Shown one piece after another: positions 8,623-19,003 of a DNA stretch of 64,000 nt. The first letter of the stretch is position 1, and each line of letters opens with the position of its first letter. The DNA is taken from positions 2,051,001-2,115,000 of the forward strand of contig NZ_CP031337.1 in NCBI RefSeq assembly GCF_003355495.1. Direction: 5' to 3'. The stretch comes from Crenobacter cavernae (GTDB taxonomy: Bacteria; Pseudomonadota; Gammaproteobacteria; Burkholderiales; Chromobacteriaceae). The translations under genes were made by a program, and so were the position numbers. The notes under the pieces are model-generated. The model searched no databases. It was given only the letters and a program-made list of their open reading frames with translations, and had not been told where the DNA came from.

Positions 8623-8703
8623 GGTCGGCTTCGTTCCTGGTGGCGTGTAGGACCAGTGTAGCCAGCCGCCCGGGCTTTTTCCGGTCGGCATAATCGGGGC
8701 CGA

Positions 8704-11361
8704 TCACCGTGCGCACCACTTTTTTTCGGCTTCTATGATCGCCAGGCATGCGACGGCAAACGCGACAATCGGTAACCATGCCGTGAAGCCGATGGGCGCC
8801 GTATGGAAAATGCGGTTGAAGGCAGGTACATAGGTAAAGGCGATCTGCAGTACGATCATCGCGCCGCTGCCGATCCAGATCGACGGGTTGGAAAAGGGCG
8901 CGACCGACCACATCGGCTCCTTGAGCGACCGGCAATTGAACAGGTAGCCGGTCTGCACCAGCACGAAGACGTTGACGGCGACCGTCCGCGCCTCGGCCAA
9001 CGAGTGGCCCTGCAGCAGGGACAGCTCGAACAGCCCGAACGCCCCCGCCAGCAAGAGTACGCTCACCAGCAGGATGCGTTGAACGAGTACCCTGTCCAGA
9101 ATCGGTGCGGCCGGCGATCTCGGAGGGCGCTGCATGATGCCGCGTTCGGCCGGCTCGAAGGCCAGCATCATCCCGAGCAGGATGGCGGTCGTCATGTTGA
9201 TCCAGAGGATCTGCAGCGGCGTGATCGGCAGCGTCGTTCCGGTGAGGATGGCGGCGAGGATCACCAGCCCCTCGCCGGCGTTGGTCGGGATGGTCCACGT
9301 GATGAACTTGACGATGTTGTCGTAGATGCCGCGCCCTTCCTCGACGGCGGCCTCGATCGTCGCGAAGTTGTCGTCGGTGAGGACCATCGCCGCGGCCTCC
9401 TTGGCCACCTCGGTCCCGCCCCCGCCCATCGCGATGCCGATGTCGGCCTGCTTGAGGGCAGGGGCATCGTTGACTCCATCGCCGGTCATCGCCACGACCT
9501 CGCCCCCGTCCTGCAGCGCCTTCACCAGCCTCAGCTTCTGCTCCGGTTCGACGCGGGCAAACACATTGACCTCGGCAACCGCCTTGCGCAGCGCCTCTTC
9601 GTCGAGCCGGGCGAGATCCCTCCCGGTCAGCGCCTGAGCGTTTTCACCCGCGATGCCGAGCTGCCGGGCGATCGCGATCGCCGTGCCGGGATGGTCGCCG
9701 GTGATCATCTTCACGCGGACCCCCGCCGCGTGGCAGGCGCGGACCGAGGCGATCGCCCTCGGGCGCGGCGGGTCCATCATCCCGATCAGGCCGAGGAAGA
9801 CGAGGCCGGCGTCCATCCGGAGGTGTTCGAGCCGCTGATCCAGCGCGATTTCGGAGCGCACCAGCGCGAGCACGCGCAGCCCCTCTTTCGCCATCCGGTT
9901 CGCCGCCGCCTCGATCGCGCCCGGATCGAGCGCTATCTCGTTTCCTTGAGCGTCGAGCATGGCCCAGCAGGCCGGCAGCAACTTCTCGACGGCCCCCTTC
10001 GCATAGACAATAGGGAGTCCGCCGATTTCATGCAGCGTCGCCATGTATTGCCGTACGGAATCGAAGGGCAACTCGTCGAGGCGCGGAAAGACGGACTTTA
10101 GCGTCGCTTCATCCAATTTCCCCTTGCGCGCGAGCGTCAGGATCGCCCCTTCGGTCGGATCGCCTGCGACCGTCCAGTGCTGGCCTTCGTGCACCAACCT
10201 CGCGTCGTTACAAAGCACGCCGGCCTGCAGGGTTTCACTCAAGGCGCCCGCGGGCGTCACCGCGAGGCCCCCTTGCTCGATCCGCCCGGCCGGTCCGTAG
10301 CCGTGGCCGGTGACGGTGAACGTCTCCTTGCCGGCCCAGATCTCGCGCACCGTCATTTCGTTTTCCGTCAGCGTCCCGGTCTTGTCCGAGCAGATCACGG
10401 TCGTGCTGCCGAGGATCTCGACCGCGGGTAGCTTGCGGATGATCGCGCGCCGCCTGGCCATCCGGGCGACGCCGGTCGCGAGCGTCACCGTCATCGCCGC
10501 CGGCAGGCCCTCGGGGATCGCGCCGACGGCGAGCGCCACCGCCGCCATGAACATGTCGAACGCGGATTCCCCGCGCCAGACGCCGACGGCGAAGGTCAGG
10601 CCGGCCAGCATCAGGATCGCCACCAGGAGGTACTGCGCGAACACCCCCATCTTGCGCGTCAGCGGCGTCGTCAGGTCCAGCCTCTGGGCGATCAGCCGCG
10701 AGATCCTGCCGACCTCGGTGCCGTCGCCGGTCGCGACGACCACCCCCGTCCCCTGGCCGGCGACGGCCAGCGTGCCGGCGTACGCCATGTTGTGCCGGTC
10801 GGCGAGCAAGGTATCTGCCGGCAGAGGGTCGGCGCGCTTGTCCACCGGGACGGACTCGCCCGTTAGCGCCGCCTCGGCGGTGCGCAACACTTTGCCCCCG
10901 AGCAGGCGCAGGTCGGCGGGGACCTTGTCGCCGGCGGACAAGAGGACGATGTCTCCCGGCACCAGTTCCGCGGCGTCGAGCTGCCGTCTCGTTCCGTCCC
11001 GGATGACCGACGCCTCCGACGACACCGCCCGGGCGAGCGCTGCCAGCGCCGCTTCTGCCTTGCCTTCCTGGATGAAGCCAAACGCCGCATTGAGCAGAAC
11101 GACGCCGAATATCACGCCGGTATCGACCCACTCGCCGAGGACCGCCGTCACGCAGCCTGCGCCGACCAATACCAGGACGAGCGGTTGCACGATCTGCGAC
11201 AGGAACCGGACGAGCGGGTTGCGCCCCTGCCTGACACTAGGCCGGTTGATCCCGTACTTTTTCAGTCTTGCCGCCGCTTCGGCCTCGTCCAGACCGCGGG
11301 AGGCGTCGACATCCCATTCTTCCAGCACCTGGGCGGTGTCCATTGCATGCCAGTCGCGCAT
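8704..11361 (-). CDS. P2-type cation-transporting ATPase
   Basis: An 885-residue integral-membrane ion pump. Visible in order: N-terminal cation-ATPase domain (residues 1-75), actuator domain with LTGES, TM4 motif AIPEGLPAAMT, phosphorylation site CSDKTGTLT, nucleotide-binding domain, hinge TGDGVNDAPALKQADIGIAM and a C-terminal four-helix domain. PEGLP places it in the P2 (Ca2+/Na+/H+) group. TM6 carries NMTTAILLGMMLAFEP instead of the NxxxD of calcium pumps, and TM5 has TNAGEG, so the transported ion is uncertain. It starts 15 bases after the nrdJ stop with AAGGAG upstream and is probably co-transcribed with nrdJ. Confidence 0.92.
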   Translation of the reverse strand: MRDWHAMDTAQVLEEWDVDASRGLDEAEAAARLKKYGINRPSVRQGRNPLVRFLSQIVQPLVLVLVGAGCVTAVLGEWVDTGVIFGVVLLNAAFGFIQEGKAEAALAALARAVSSEASVIRDGTRRQLDAAELVPGDIVLLSAGDKVPADLRLLGGKVLRTAEAALTGESVPVDKRADPLPADTLLADRHNMAYAGTLAVAGQGTGVVVATGDGTEVGRISRLIAQRLDLTTPLTRKMGVFAQYLLVAILMLAGLTFAVGVWRGESAFDMFMAAVALAVGAIPEGLPAAMTVTLATGVARMARRRAIIRKLPAVEILGSTTVICSDKTGTLTENEMTVREIWAGKETFTVTGHGYGPAGRIEQGGLAVTPAGALSETLQAGVLCNDARLVHEGQHWTVAGDPTEGAILTLARKGKLDEATLKSVFPRLDELPFDSVRQYMATLHEIGGLPIVYAKGAVEKLLPACWAMLDAQGNEIALDPGAIEAAANRMAKEGLRVLALVRSEIALDQRLEHLRMDAGLVFLGLIGMMDPPRPRAIASVRACHAAGVRVKMITGDHPGTAIAIARQLGIAGENAQALTGRDLARLDEEALRKAVAEVNVFARVEPEQKLRLVKALQDGGEVVAMTGDGVNDAPALKQADIGIAMGGGGTEVAKEAAAMVLTDDNFATIEAAVEEGRGIYDNIVKFITWTIPTNAGEGLVILAAILTGTTLPITPLQILWINMTTAILLGMMLAFEPAERGIMQRPPRSPAAPILDRVLVQRILLVSVLLLAGAFGLFELSLLQGHSLAEARTVAVNVFVLVQTGYLFNCRSLKEPMWSVAPFSNPSIWIGSGAMIVLQIAFTYVPAFNRIFHTAPIGFTAWLPIVAFAVACLAIIEAEKKWCAR

Positions 11362-11376
11362 CGACGGCTCCTTAGT

Positions 11377-14232
11377 TCAGCCGCAGGCGCCGGTATGGCC
11401 GCACGCGGTGCAGAATTCGCAGCCGTCCTTCCTGATCAGCGCGCGGTGGCCGCATTCGGGGCAGGTCTTGCCGGCGAGCGCGGCCGGGCGTTCGACGGCG
11501 CCGAACAGTTCGCCCTGCTCGGGCGCGAGCACGCCCATGTCCTCGACCGGGTAGCCGTCCTCGGTCAACAGGCCGAGCATCGCGTAGCGGTGGATGAGAA
11601 GTCGCGCGAGGTAGGCGACGGTCGACGGCCAGCTTAGCGACTTTTCGCCGCCGGGCACGCGCGCGAAGAAGTCGCCCTGCGGTTCGGCGTAGGACAAGAG
11701 TTTCCTCAGCTTCAGCCCGATCCACGCCGGGTCGATCACGCGCATGTCGAGCGACAACAGCTTGCACAGGCCGTCGAGTTCGCGCGGGTAGGCGCCGGCG
11801 AGCCAGATCGAGTACGGGCGGCGTCCGCCGCCGGGCAGCAGCAGCTCCTTCACGAACAGCACGAAGTCGTCGCCGGTCTGGGCATTTGAAATGTCGACCG
11901 TCCAGCTCAGCGTGCCGTCCGGTCCCGACTTCGGCTCCTGGCGCGCGATCAGCGCGTCGAGTACCGGCGTCGGGTCGTTGTGGGCCTTCTCGAGCGCGCC
12001 GAGCTCTCCGACGCGGTGCTTGACCACCTTGCCGAGCGCGGCGGCGGCGCTGCTGGCGAACTGCGTGTTGCCCGCCAGCTCGAGCAGGTAGCGCTTGTCG
12101 CCCGCGGTGCGCGCCAGCGCGTCGAGCTTCATCGAAAGCCAGCTGCGGTCGCGGCAGCGCATGTCCATCGACAGCGTCTTGGCGATCGCGCCGAGGCCGC
12201 GTTCCTGCTCGCTGCCGTTGACCCAGCATTCGAACGGGTAGGGCGTATCCTCGTCGACGTGGCCGACCACCACCGCGAAGCCGCCGCCCTCGCCCTCGAC
12301 CATATACGTCCACGACGGGTTGCCGTCGGCCAGATGCGGCCGGTGCGGCCACTTGAGGCTGGCGAGCGCCGGGCTCGGCGCGGTCTTCAGCGTCAGGCGC
12401 CGGTCGGCGCCGGCGAGTTCGGGCGCGTCGGCTGGTGTCGAAAGGTTGGCCGAGCCTAGCGCCGGCTCGGGCAGCGACAACACCGCTCCGAGCACGGTGT
12501 TCGGCCGGTAAGTCGTTATGCCTTTCAGCCCGGCGTGCCACGCTTCGAGGTAGAGGTGTTCGAATTCGTCGAATGGGTAGTCGGCCGGCACGTTCACCGT
12601 CTTCGAGATCGCGGTGTCGATGAACGGTGCGACGGCGGCGGCCATCTTCATATGGTCGAGCGCGCTCATCTCGAGCGCTGAGACAAAGGCCGGCGGCAGC
12701 GGCGCGTCGTCGCCGTGCAGATGGCGGAACAGCCGCCATGCGTGGTCCTCGACGCGGTACTCCTGGTGGCTGCCGTCGGCCATCCGTTTCTTGCGCGTGT
12801 AGAACCACGAGAACGCCGGTTCGATGCCGTTGCTCGCGTTGTCGGCGAAGGCGAGCGAGATGGTGCCGGTCGGCGCGATGCTCAATAGATGCGAGTTGCG
12901 GATGCCGTGCTGCCGGATGCGCGCCTTCAGTGTGGCCGGCAGCCGGCCCGCGCAGTGCGGCGCGGCCAGATACTTCTCGGCGTCGAACAGCGGGAACGCA
13001 CCTTTCTCAATCGCAAGGTCGACCGACGCGTCGTAGGCGGCGTCGCGCATGGACTCGGCCAAGCTGGCCGCCATCTGGCGGCCGTCGTCGCTGTCGTAGC
13101 GCAGGTTCAACAGGATCAGCGCGTCGCCGAGGCCGGTGAAGCCGAGGCCGATGCGGCGCTTGGCGGCGGCTTCAAACGCCTGCTCGGGCAGCGGCCACAC
13201 GGTGAGGTCGAGTACGTTGTCGAGCATGCGCACCGCGACGCGCACCGTCTGTTCGAAACCTTCGAAGTCGAAGTTGGCCGAGGCCGAAAACGGCTGGCGC
13301 ACGAAGCGCGCGAGGTTGACCGAGCCGAGGTCGCAGCAGCCGTAGTCGGGCAAGGGCTGCTCGCCGCACGGGTTGGTTGAGGTGATCGTCTCGCAGTAAG
13401 ACAGGTTGTTGTCGGCGTTGACTCGAGTCAGGAACAGCACGCCCGGCTCGGCGTGGTCGTAGGTCGAATGCATGATCTGCCGCCACAGATCGCGCGCCTT
13501 GATGCGGCGGTACAGCCATCGGCCGCAGGCCAGCCTCTCGCCGGAAGGGAACAGCGCCGCGTCGGGCTCGGCGATATGCGCGAGCGGCCAGTCGCCGTCG
13601 GCCTCGATCGCGCGCATGAAGTCGTCGGACACGCCGACCGAGAGGTTGAAGTTGGCGAGGTCGCCGTGGTCCTTGGCGTGGATGAAGTCCTCGATGTCCG
13701 GATGGTCGACGTTCAAGACGCCCATCTGCGCGCCGCGCCGGGAGCCTGCCGATTCGACCGTCTCACAGCTCCTGTCGAACACGCGCATATAGGAGACGGG
13801 GCCGCTGGCGCGGCTTTGCGTGCCGTGCACGCGCGCGCCGCGCGGCCTGATCGCGCTGAAGTTGTAACCGACGCCGCCGCCGCGGCGCATCGTCTCGGCC
13901 GCCTGCTGCAAGGCCGGGTAGATGCCGGGCTTGCCGTCCACCGTCTCGCTGACCGAGTCGCCGACCGGCTGCACGAAGCAGTTGATCAGCGTGGCGGAAA
14001 GGTCCGTGCCGGCCGCCGAGTTGATCCGTCCGCCGGGGATGAAGCCGGCTTCGAGTGCCCGGTAGAACGCGTTTTCTGACGCCGCCGGGTCAGCTTCGAT
14101 TGACGCCAGCGCGCGCGCGACGCGCAAACGCACAGCGGCGACGTCTTGTTCGCCGTTCTTGGCGTACTTCTCGAGCAGCACTTCGCGGCTGATCGCCTGT
14201 TCGGCGACGGTGACGGCTCGTTCGGCTTTCAC
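11377..14232 (-). CDS. nrdJ: Adenosylcobalamin-dependent (class II) ribonucleotide reductase
   Basis: A 951-residue class II reductase that converts ribonucleoside diphosphates (or triphosphates) to deoxynucleotides using vitamin B12 and works with or without oxygen. Signatures seen: substrate-site cysteine in LINCFVQP, allosteric/catalytic loop RRGGGVGYNFS, radical-site motif NPCGEQPLPDYGCC, and ISIA-type core (SIAPTGTISLAF). The C-terminal 30 residues hold a zinc-ribbon-like set of cysteines (CPECGH, CEFCTACGH) expected to re-reduce the active site. It starts with GTG, with AAGGAG eight bases upstream. I see no cobalamin riboswitch in the 70-base leader, only a short GTCTC/GAGAC hairpin. 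Confidence 0.95.
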   Translation of the reverse strand: MKAERAVTVAEQAISREVLLEKYAKNGEQDVAAVRLRVARALASIEADPAASENAFYRALEAGFIPGGRINSAAGTDLSATLINCFVQPVGDSVSETVDGKPGIYPALQQAAETMRRGGGVGYNFSAIRPRGARVHGTQSRASGPVSYMRVFDRSCETVESAGSRRGAQMGVLNVDHPDIEDFIHAKDHGDLANFNLSVGVSDDFMRAIEADGDWPLAHIAEPDAALFPSGERLACGRWLYRRIKARDLWRQIMHSTYDHAEPGVLFLTRVNADNNLSYCETITSTNPCGEQPLPDYGCCDLGSVNLARFVRQPFSASANFDFEGFEQTVRVAVRMLDNVLDLTVWPLPEQAFEAAAKRRIGLGFTGLGDALILLNLRYDSDDGRQMAASLAESMRDAAYDASVDLAIEKGAFPLFDAEKYLAAPHCAGRLPATLKARIRQHGIRNSHLLSIAPTGTISLAFADNASNGIEPAFSWFYTRKKRMADGSHQEYRVEDHAWRLFRHLHGDDAPLPPAFVSALEMSALDHMKMAAAVAPFIDTAISKTVNVPADYPFDEFEHLYLEAWHAGLKGITTYRPNTVLGAVLSLPEPALGSANLSTPADAPELAGADRRLTLKTAPSPALASLKWPHRPHLADGNPSWTYMVEGEGGGFAVVVGHVDEDTPYPFECWVNGSEQERGLGAIAKTLSMDMRCRDRSWLSMKLDALARTAGDKRYLLELAGNTQFASSAAAALGKVVKHRVGELGALEKAHNDPTPVLDALIARQEPKSGPDGTLSWTVDISNAQTGDDFVLFVKELLLPGGGRRPYSIWLAGAYPRELDGLCKLLSLDMRVIDPAWIGLKLRKLLSYAEPQGDFFARVPGGEKSLSWPSTVAYLARLLIHRYAMLGLLTEDGYPVEDMGVLAPEQGELFGAVERPAALAGKTCPECGHRALIRKDGCEFCTACGHTGACG

Positions 14233-14302
14233 GCGTGTCTCCTTGTCTCAAGAGACTGAAGTGTAGGACCGGCCTTGCTCGGCGCCAGGGCTCGGTTACT
14301 CC

Positions 14303-17300
14303 TTATTTAGCTGGTGTGGCGCCCGCGGTGGCCGGCACGTTGGCCGAGCCTGGCTCCGCGGCCGTCGCGTCGAGCTTCACCACCAGCGGCACGCCTTCGG
14401 CGTCGGCCTTCACCGTCTGCGGCTCGGCCAAGGTCACGCGGTCTTTCAGCGCTGCGTTCCTGCCGATGAGCGCCTTGTAAGCCGCGTCGCCGCGCGCGCG
14501 CGCCAGCGCCCTGAGTGCCGCCGCGTCGACCTTCTGCGCGGCGATGATCTCGTCGCGCAGGCGCACGTAGCGGTCGCGGTTGTCGGGCGTGGCCACGAGG
14601 CGCGCGGCGAACTTGATCAGGCCGACCTCGCGGCCGTACACCGTCTTCACCGCGCCCTGGATGCGCGCGTCTTCGAGGTCGGGCAGCGGCAGCGGCAGGT
14701 CGGGCGCGGGCTTGAGGCCGGCGGCGACGAGGATGGCGCGGTCGGCGCGCGCGCGTGCCAGTTCGCGCGTTTCCTTGCCGACGTCGACGCCGCCGGCGAG
14801 GCTGACCTTCACGCGCGGCCGTTTCTCCAGCACCTGCGCGAGCTTGTCGAGCTTCTCGCGTTCGGGCGGCGCGATGCCGGCTTCGCCCGGCGCAAAGTTG
14901 ATCGCGTCGAAGCCTTCGCCGCCGAACAGCGACGCCAGCGCACGGAACGGCGCGGTGACCACCTTGACGATGACGTTCCTGATCGCCTGCCACACCAGGT
15001 GGCCGTAGCTGAACTTCGGCTCGTCGAGGCTGCCCTCGATGGGCAGGTTGAGGTCGATGATGCCGTCGCTGTCTTCCAAGAGCGCGACCGCGAGCCGCAA
15101 GGGCAGCGGCGTGACGTCAGGGTCGTGCACCTCCTCGCCGAGCTTGATCGAATTGATCACCACGCGGTTTTCGCCCTTGAGCTGGCGGTTGACGAGGTGG
15201 TAGCGCAGGTCGGTCGACAGCCGGCCGTCGTCGATGCGCCAGCCGGCGAAGTTCATCGAATAAGGGTTGAGGCTGGTGATCGGGATGTTGCGGAAGGCCA
15301 ACGTGATGTCGGTGTCGTCGGTCGGCGACAAGGGCGCGAGCGTGCCGCGCACCTTGGCGTCGCCGTAGCGGTCGACGTTGCCGTCGAGCGTGACCGTGCC
15401 GCGCCGGCCGGGCTGCGTCGACAGGCCGTTGATCGTGCCCTTCAGGCCGTGGATGCGCGTCGCGAAGTTCGGGCGCATGCCGAGGTCGGCGAAGTCGAGT
15501 TCGCTGCCGCGCACGACGACGGTCTTGACGTTGACCGCCGGCAGCGACGGCGCCGGCGCCGGCTTCGCGCACCACAGCTCGGCGCCGGCCGGTGCGTCCT
15601 CGCCCTGTGCCGGCGCGGCTTGCGGCTTGGGCGGCTTGGCGCCGAACAGGCGCGCGATATTGAGCTGGCGCTTCTCGTCGAGGATCAGCCGCGCCTGCGC
15701 GCCGTCGAGGCGGAGCTCGGCGACGTTGATCGCGAGGCGGGGCCCGCCGCTGGCCGTCATGCCGCTGGCGACCAGCTCGCGCCAGGCGACCAGCGGCCGG
15801 CGCTCGCCCGGTTCGAGCAGCGACAGCTGCGTCAGCCGTGCGCTGCCGGCCGCGTGCCAGTTGCCGGCGGCGGCCTTGACCGCTATGTCGGCACCGATCG
15901 CGCCGCCGCCCAGGCGCAGCGGCGTGCCCGACAGCGCGTAAGGCGCGAACGGCGCCAGCGGCAGGCCGGCGAGCGACAGTTTGGCGTCGAGGGCGCCGTT
16001 TGGCGCGACCTCGACCCGGGCGACCGCGCGGCCGCTGCCGGCGCGGCCGGCCAGGTCTACCGACAGCGAGCCGTCGTCGTGCGCGCTGCCGTGACCGCCG
16101 ATGTCGTCGATCGCGACCTCGACCGGGCGCGCGGTGCTGCTGTCGCGCCACACGAGCCTTCCCTGCTCGACGTCGAGTATCGGCGGGATCACCTTCCACG
16201 CCGGGGTAGCGTCCTTGGCCGGTGCAGGACCGGTGCGGCGGGCCGGTGCGAAGGCGTCGGCGAGCGCGATGCGGCCGCGCTTGTCGCGCGTCACCTCGAT
16301 GCGCGGCGCGGCAAGCGTCAGCGTGCCGAGTGCGATGCTGCGCTTGTCGACGTCCGCGCTGGCGTCCTTGAGCCGTGCGTCGAGCAGCGTGGCGAGCGGC
16401 TTGCCGCCGCTGTCAGCGATGAGGTTGTCCGAAAGGTGGACGGCGATCTTCGATACCACCGGCGCCTTGCCGGCGTCCTGGTCGAAGGCGAGGCCGGCCT
16501 CGGCCAACGTGCCTTGGTAGCGGATCGGCCGTGCGAAGCCCGAGTCGCTCAACGCCAGCGCGATGTTCTCCACCGACACCCGGGCCAGGTGCAGCGACCA
16601 CGGTGCGCCCGGCGCTTTCTCGGCGGCGATCTTTCTTGCCGGCGGGACGACGGCCTGCCAGTCGAGCGTGCCATCGGCGGCGCGCAGCGCGGCGAGGCTG
16701 CCGTCGGCCAGACGCACGCGGCCGATGTCGACGCGGCGGTTTTCCAGGTCGAGCGAGCCGTTCTCGACGGCCAACGTCTTGAGCGTCAGCCGGCTCGGGC
16801 TTTGCGGCGCAGAGAGCGTCACGTCCTTGAGCTCGGCGTTGAACGGCGACGCGACGAGGCGCACATCAGCGCCTGTCAGGCTGAAACGGTAGTCGGCCTT
16901 GACCGACAGCATGCCGGCCGGATCGGGCAGCTTGGCCACGTCGTGCAAGGCCGGCGCGAGGCGTTTGAGGGTCATGCCGGTGATTTCGATCCGGCCGCGC
17001 GAGGTCAAGGGTTGCAGCGTCATCGCTCCCTTCCACGCCAAGCGCGCGCCGCCGTCGACCTCGGCGTTCAGTGTGTAGCCGCCCTCTGCCGGCAAGGTCG
17101 TCAGGTCGTTGAGCACCAGGTTCAGCGGCGACAACTGCCACGGCGGCGTGCCGGGCGTCGTCTCGTCGACGAAGGTGAAGCGGCCGTCCTTGACCTCGAG
17201 CCGGTCGACGGCGATCTTCGGCAGTTCGGATTCCTCCTTCGGCGGCGCCTTGCCGGCGAGGTCGCTGGCGAGCTTCGCCCAGTTCCACAGGCCGTTTCGG

Positions 17301-17677
17301 TCGCGGTAGAGCTGGGTTTCGGGCGAGGTCAGCGTCAGCGCGGCGGCGTGGTAGCGGCCGATCAACAGCGAGGTCGGTTCGGCGTCGATCTCGACCTTGG
17401 CCGCCTTGAACAGCACGCGGCCGTCGCGGTCGGCGAAATGGACGTCGCCGACGGCGAGCGTCATGCTCCACGGCGACAGCGAGATGTCGCCGAGCGTCAG
17501 CGTACGGCCGTGTTCGGCGGCCCAGTCGCCGGCCGCCTGGCGGATCCAGCCGGGGGCGAAACGGGCGGCGACGCCGAGCGCGGCGAGCCAGAGAAGGAGC
17601 AGGGTGGCGAGTACATAGGGCCAGCGTCGCCGACGGTGGGCAGGAGGGGCGGGCGTGGAGGAGGGGGTGTCGTTCAT
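14303..17677 (-). CDS. AsmA/DUF748-family envelope protein
   Basis: A 1,124-residue protein anchored by one N-terminal membrane helix (about residues 18-40, WPYVLATLLLLWLAALGVAA) with a very large periplasmic part. The repeated beta-rich segments (LTLGDISLSPWSMTLAVGDV) and the FAFRNIPITSLNPYSM-type block are characteristic of DUF748 within the AsmA-like clan, thought to move or organise lipids between membranes. The C-terminal region (KLDKLAQVLEKRPRVKVSL) resembles an OmpA-like fold. I choose the ATG at 17677 (MNDTPSS) over a non-ATG codon eight codons earlier. It carries several repeat copies (14338, 14422, 16498). Its function in this organism is not known. Confidence 0.85.
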   Translation of the reverse strand: MNDTPSSTPAPPAHRRRRWPYVLATLLLLWLAALGVAARFAPGWIRQAAGDWAAEHGRTLTLGDISLSPWSMTLAVGDVHFADRDGRVLFKAAKVEIDAEPTSLLIGRYHAAALTLTSPETQLYRDRNGLWNWAKLASDLAGKAPPKEESELPKIAVDRLEVKDGRFTFVDETTPGTPPWQLSPLNLVLNDLTTLPAEGGYTLNAEVDGGARLAWKGAMTLQPLTSRGRIEITGMTLKRLAPALHDVAKLPDPAGMLSVKADYRFSLTGADVRLVASPFNAELKDVTLSAPQSPSRLTLKTLAVENGSLDLENRRVDIGRVRLADGSLAALRAADGTLDWQAVVPPARKIAAEKAPGAPWSLHLARVSVENIALALSDSGFARPIRYQGTLAEAGLAFDQDAGKAPVVSKIAVHLSDNLIADSGGKPLATLLDARLKDASADVDKRSIALGTLTLAAPRIEVTRDKRGRIALADAFAPARRTGPAPAKDATPAWKVIPPILDVEQGRLVWRDSSTARPVEVAIDDIGGHGSAHDDGSLSVDLAGRAGSGRAVARVEVAPNGALDAKLSLAGLPLAPFAPYALSGTPLRLGGGAIGADIAVKAAAGNWHAAGSARLTQLSLLEPGERRPLVAWRELVASGMTASGGPRLAINVAELRLDGAQARLILDEKRQLNIARLFGAKPPKPQAAPAQGEDAPAGAELWCAKPAPAPSLPAVNVKTVVVRGSELDFADLGMRPNFATRIHGLKGTINGLSTQPGRRGTVTLDGNVDRYGDAKVRGTLAPLSPTDDTDITLAFRNIPITSLNPYSMNFAGWRIDDGRLSTDLRYHLVNRQLKGENRVVINSIKLGEEVHDPDVTPLPLRLAVALLEDSDGIIDLNLPIEGSLDEPKFSYGHLVWQAIRNVIVKVVTAPFRALASLFGGEGFDAINFAPGEAGIAPPEREKLDKLAQVLEKRPRVKVSLAGGVDVGKETRELARARADRAILVAAGLKPAPDLPLPLPDLEDARIQGAVKTVYGREVGLIKFAARLVATPDNRDRYVRLRDEIIAAQKVDAAALRALARARGDAAYKALIGRNAALKDRVTLAEPQTVKADAEGVPLVVKLDATAAEPGSANVPATAGATPAK

Positions 17678-17773
17678 GGGGGCTCGGGCTATTATTAGCA
17701 ATTTATAAGCGGAACTATAGCGTGTTGCCCGTAGGCGGGCTGCTGCCGTGTTTCCGCGAATAATCTATTTGAC

Positions 17774-18946
17774 ATGACTGATTCTACCCGTCCTGCCGCC
17801 TGCTGGGACCTGTTCTGCACCGTGATCGACAACTTCGGCGACATCGGTGTCGCCTGGCGGCTGGCGCGCCAGCTGGCCGACGAATACCGGCTGCCGCTGA
17901 GGCTGTGGGTCGACGACCTGGAAAGCTTCGCTCGCATCGAGGCGAGGCTCGATCCGGATCTCGACGCGCAGACGATCGCCGGCGTCGAGATCCGGCGCTG
18001 GACGCCGGGCTCGGCCCAGCTCGGCGCCGGCGTCGAACCGGGCGAGGTCGTCATCGAGGCGTTCGGCTGCCGCTTGCCGGACGACTTTCTCGCGACGATG
18101 GCGGCGTGCGACCCGGCGCCCTTGTGGCTGAACCTCGAATACCTGTCAGCCGAGGCGTGGGTCGACGACTGCCACGGCATGGCGTCGCCACACCCGCGGT
18201 TGCCGTTGACGCAGTATTTCTATTTCCCCGGTTTCACCGAGACGAGCGGCGGGCTGATCGGCGAGCGCGACCTGCCGGCGCGACGCGACGCCTTCCTCGC
18301 GGATACGGCCGGGCTCGACGCGTATTGGGCGTCGCTCGGCCTGCCGCCGCGCGTAGAGAACGAGATGCGCATCAGCCTGTTCAGCTACGAGACGCCGTCT
18401 CTGGCGAGCCTCACAGACGCGTGGGCGGCGAGCATTGCGCCGGTCACCGTGCTGGTGCCGGAAGGCCGCGCCTTGGCCGAACTGCGCCGGGTGCTCGGCC
18501 AACCTTTGGAGGTGCCCGGCGGCGTCGCGCGGCGCGGCGCGCTGGCGGTCCACGCACTGGCGATGACCGACCAGGCCGGCTACGACCGGCTGTTGTGGGC
18601 ATGCGACTTCAACATCGTGCGCGGCGAGGATTCCTTCCTGCGCGCGCAGTGGGCGGCGCGGCCTTTCCTGTGGCACATCTACCGCCAGGACGAGGGCGCG
18701 CATCTGGAAAAGCTCGACGCCTTTCTCGAGCGCTACACACAAGGGTTGGCCGAGCCCGCCGCCGCCGCGCTGACCGCGCTGTCGCGCGCTTTCAACCGCG
18801 ACGAGGAGGTCGGCGACGCGTGGCGCGCGTTCGGAAAACGGCGCGAGGCGCTCGCGTTTCACGCGCACGACTGGGCCGAAAAACAGGCCGCGGCGGGCGA
18901 CCTCGCCGGCCGGCTGGTGCAATTCGTACAAAACCGGCTAAAATAG
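17774..18946 (+). CDS. earP: EF-P arginine rhamnosyltransferase
   Basis: A 390-residue cytoplasmic glycosyltransferase that attaches rhamnose from dTDP-rhamnose to arginine 32 of elongation factor P. The N-terminal signature CTVIDNFGDIGVAWRLARQL and the C-terminal nucleotide-sugar-binding block RGEDSFLRAQWAARPFLWHIY with the following YRQDEGAH are typical of EarP. It lies directly upstream of efp, the usual arrangement. The gene contains an inverted pair of repeat copies (18471 and 18493) and a further exact 12-mer at 18744 whose TTG-GCC-GAG codons read Leu-Ala-Glu. It is divergent from the DUF748 gene, with only about 95 bases for both promoters. Confidence 0.95.
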   Translation: MTDSTRPAACWDLFCTVIDNFGDIGVAWRLARQLADEYRLPLRLWVDDLESFARIEARLDPDLDAQTIAGVEIRRWTPGSAQLGAGVEPGEVVIEAFGCRLPDDFLATMAACDPAPLWLNLEYLSAEAWVDDCHGMASPHPRLPLTQYFYFPGFTETSGGLIGERDLPARRDAFLADTAGLDAYWASLGLPPRVENEMRISLFSYETPSLASLTDAWAASIAPVTVLVPEGRALAELRRVLGQPLEVPGGVARRGALAVHALAMTDQAGYDRLLWACDFNIVRGEDSFLRAQWAARPFLWHIYRQDEGAHLEKLDAFLERYTQGLAEPAAAALTALSRAFNRDEEVGDAWRAFGKRREALAFHAHDWAEKQAAAGDLAGRLVQFVQNRLK

Positions 18947-19003
18947 TGCGTTTTTTCGGAAAACCTTTTCCGATTCCAATCAAGACCTTAGGACTTTGAC
19001 GCA

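Noticed and set aside
14999..17698. An 899-residue plus-strand open frame
   Set aside because: It lies antisense to the DUF748 gene and is a by-product of G+C-rich codon use; its translation is low-complexity and arginine/glutamine-rich with no family features.
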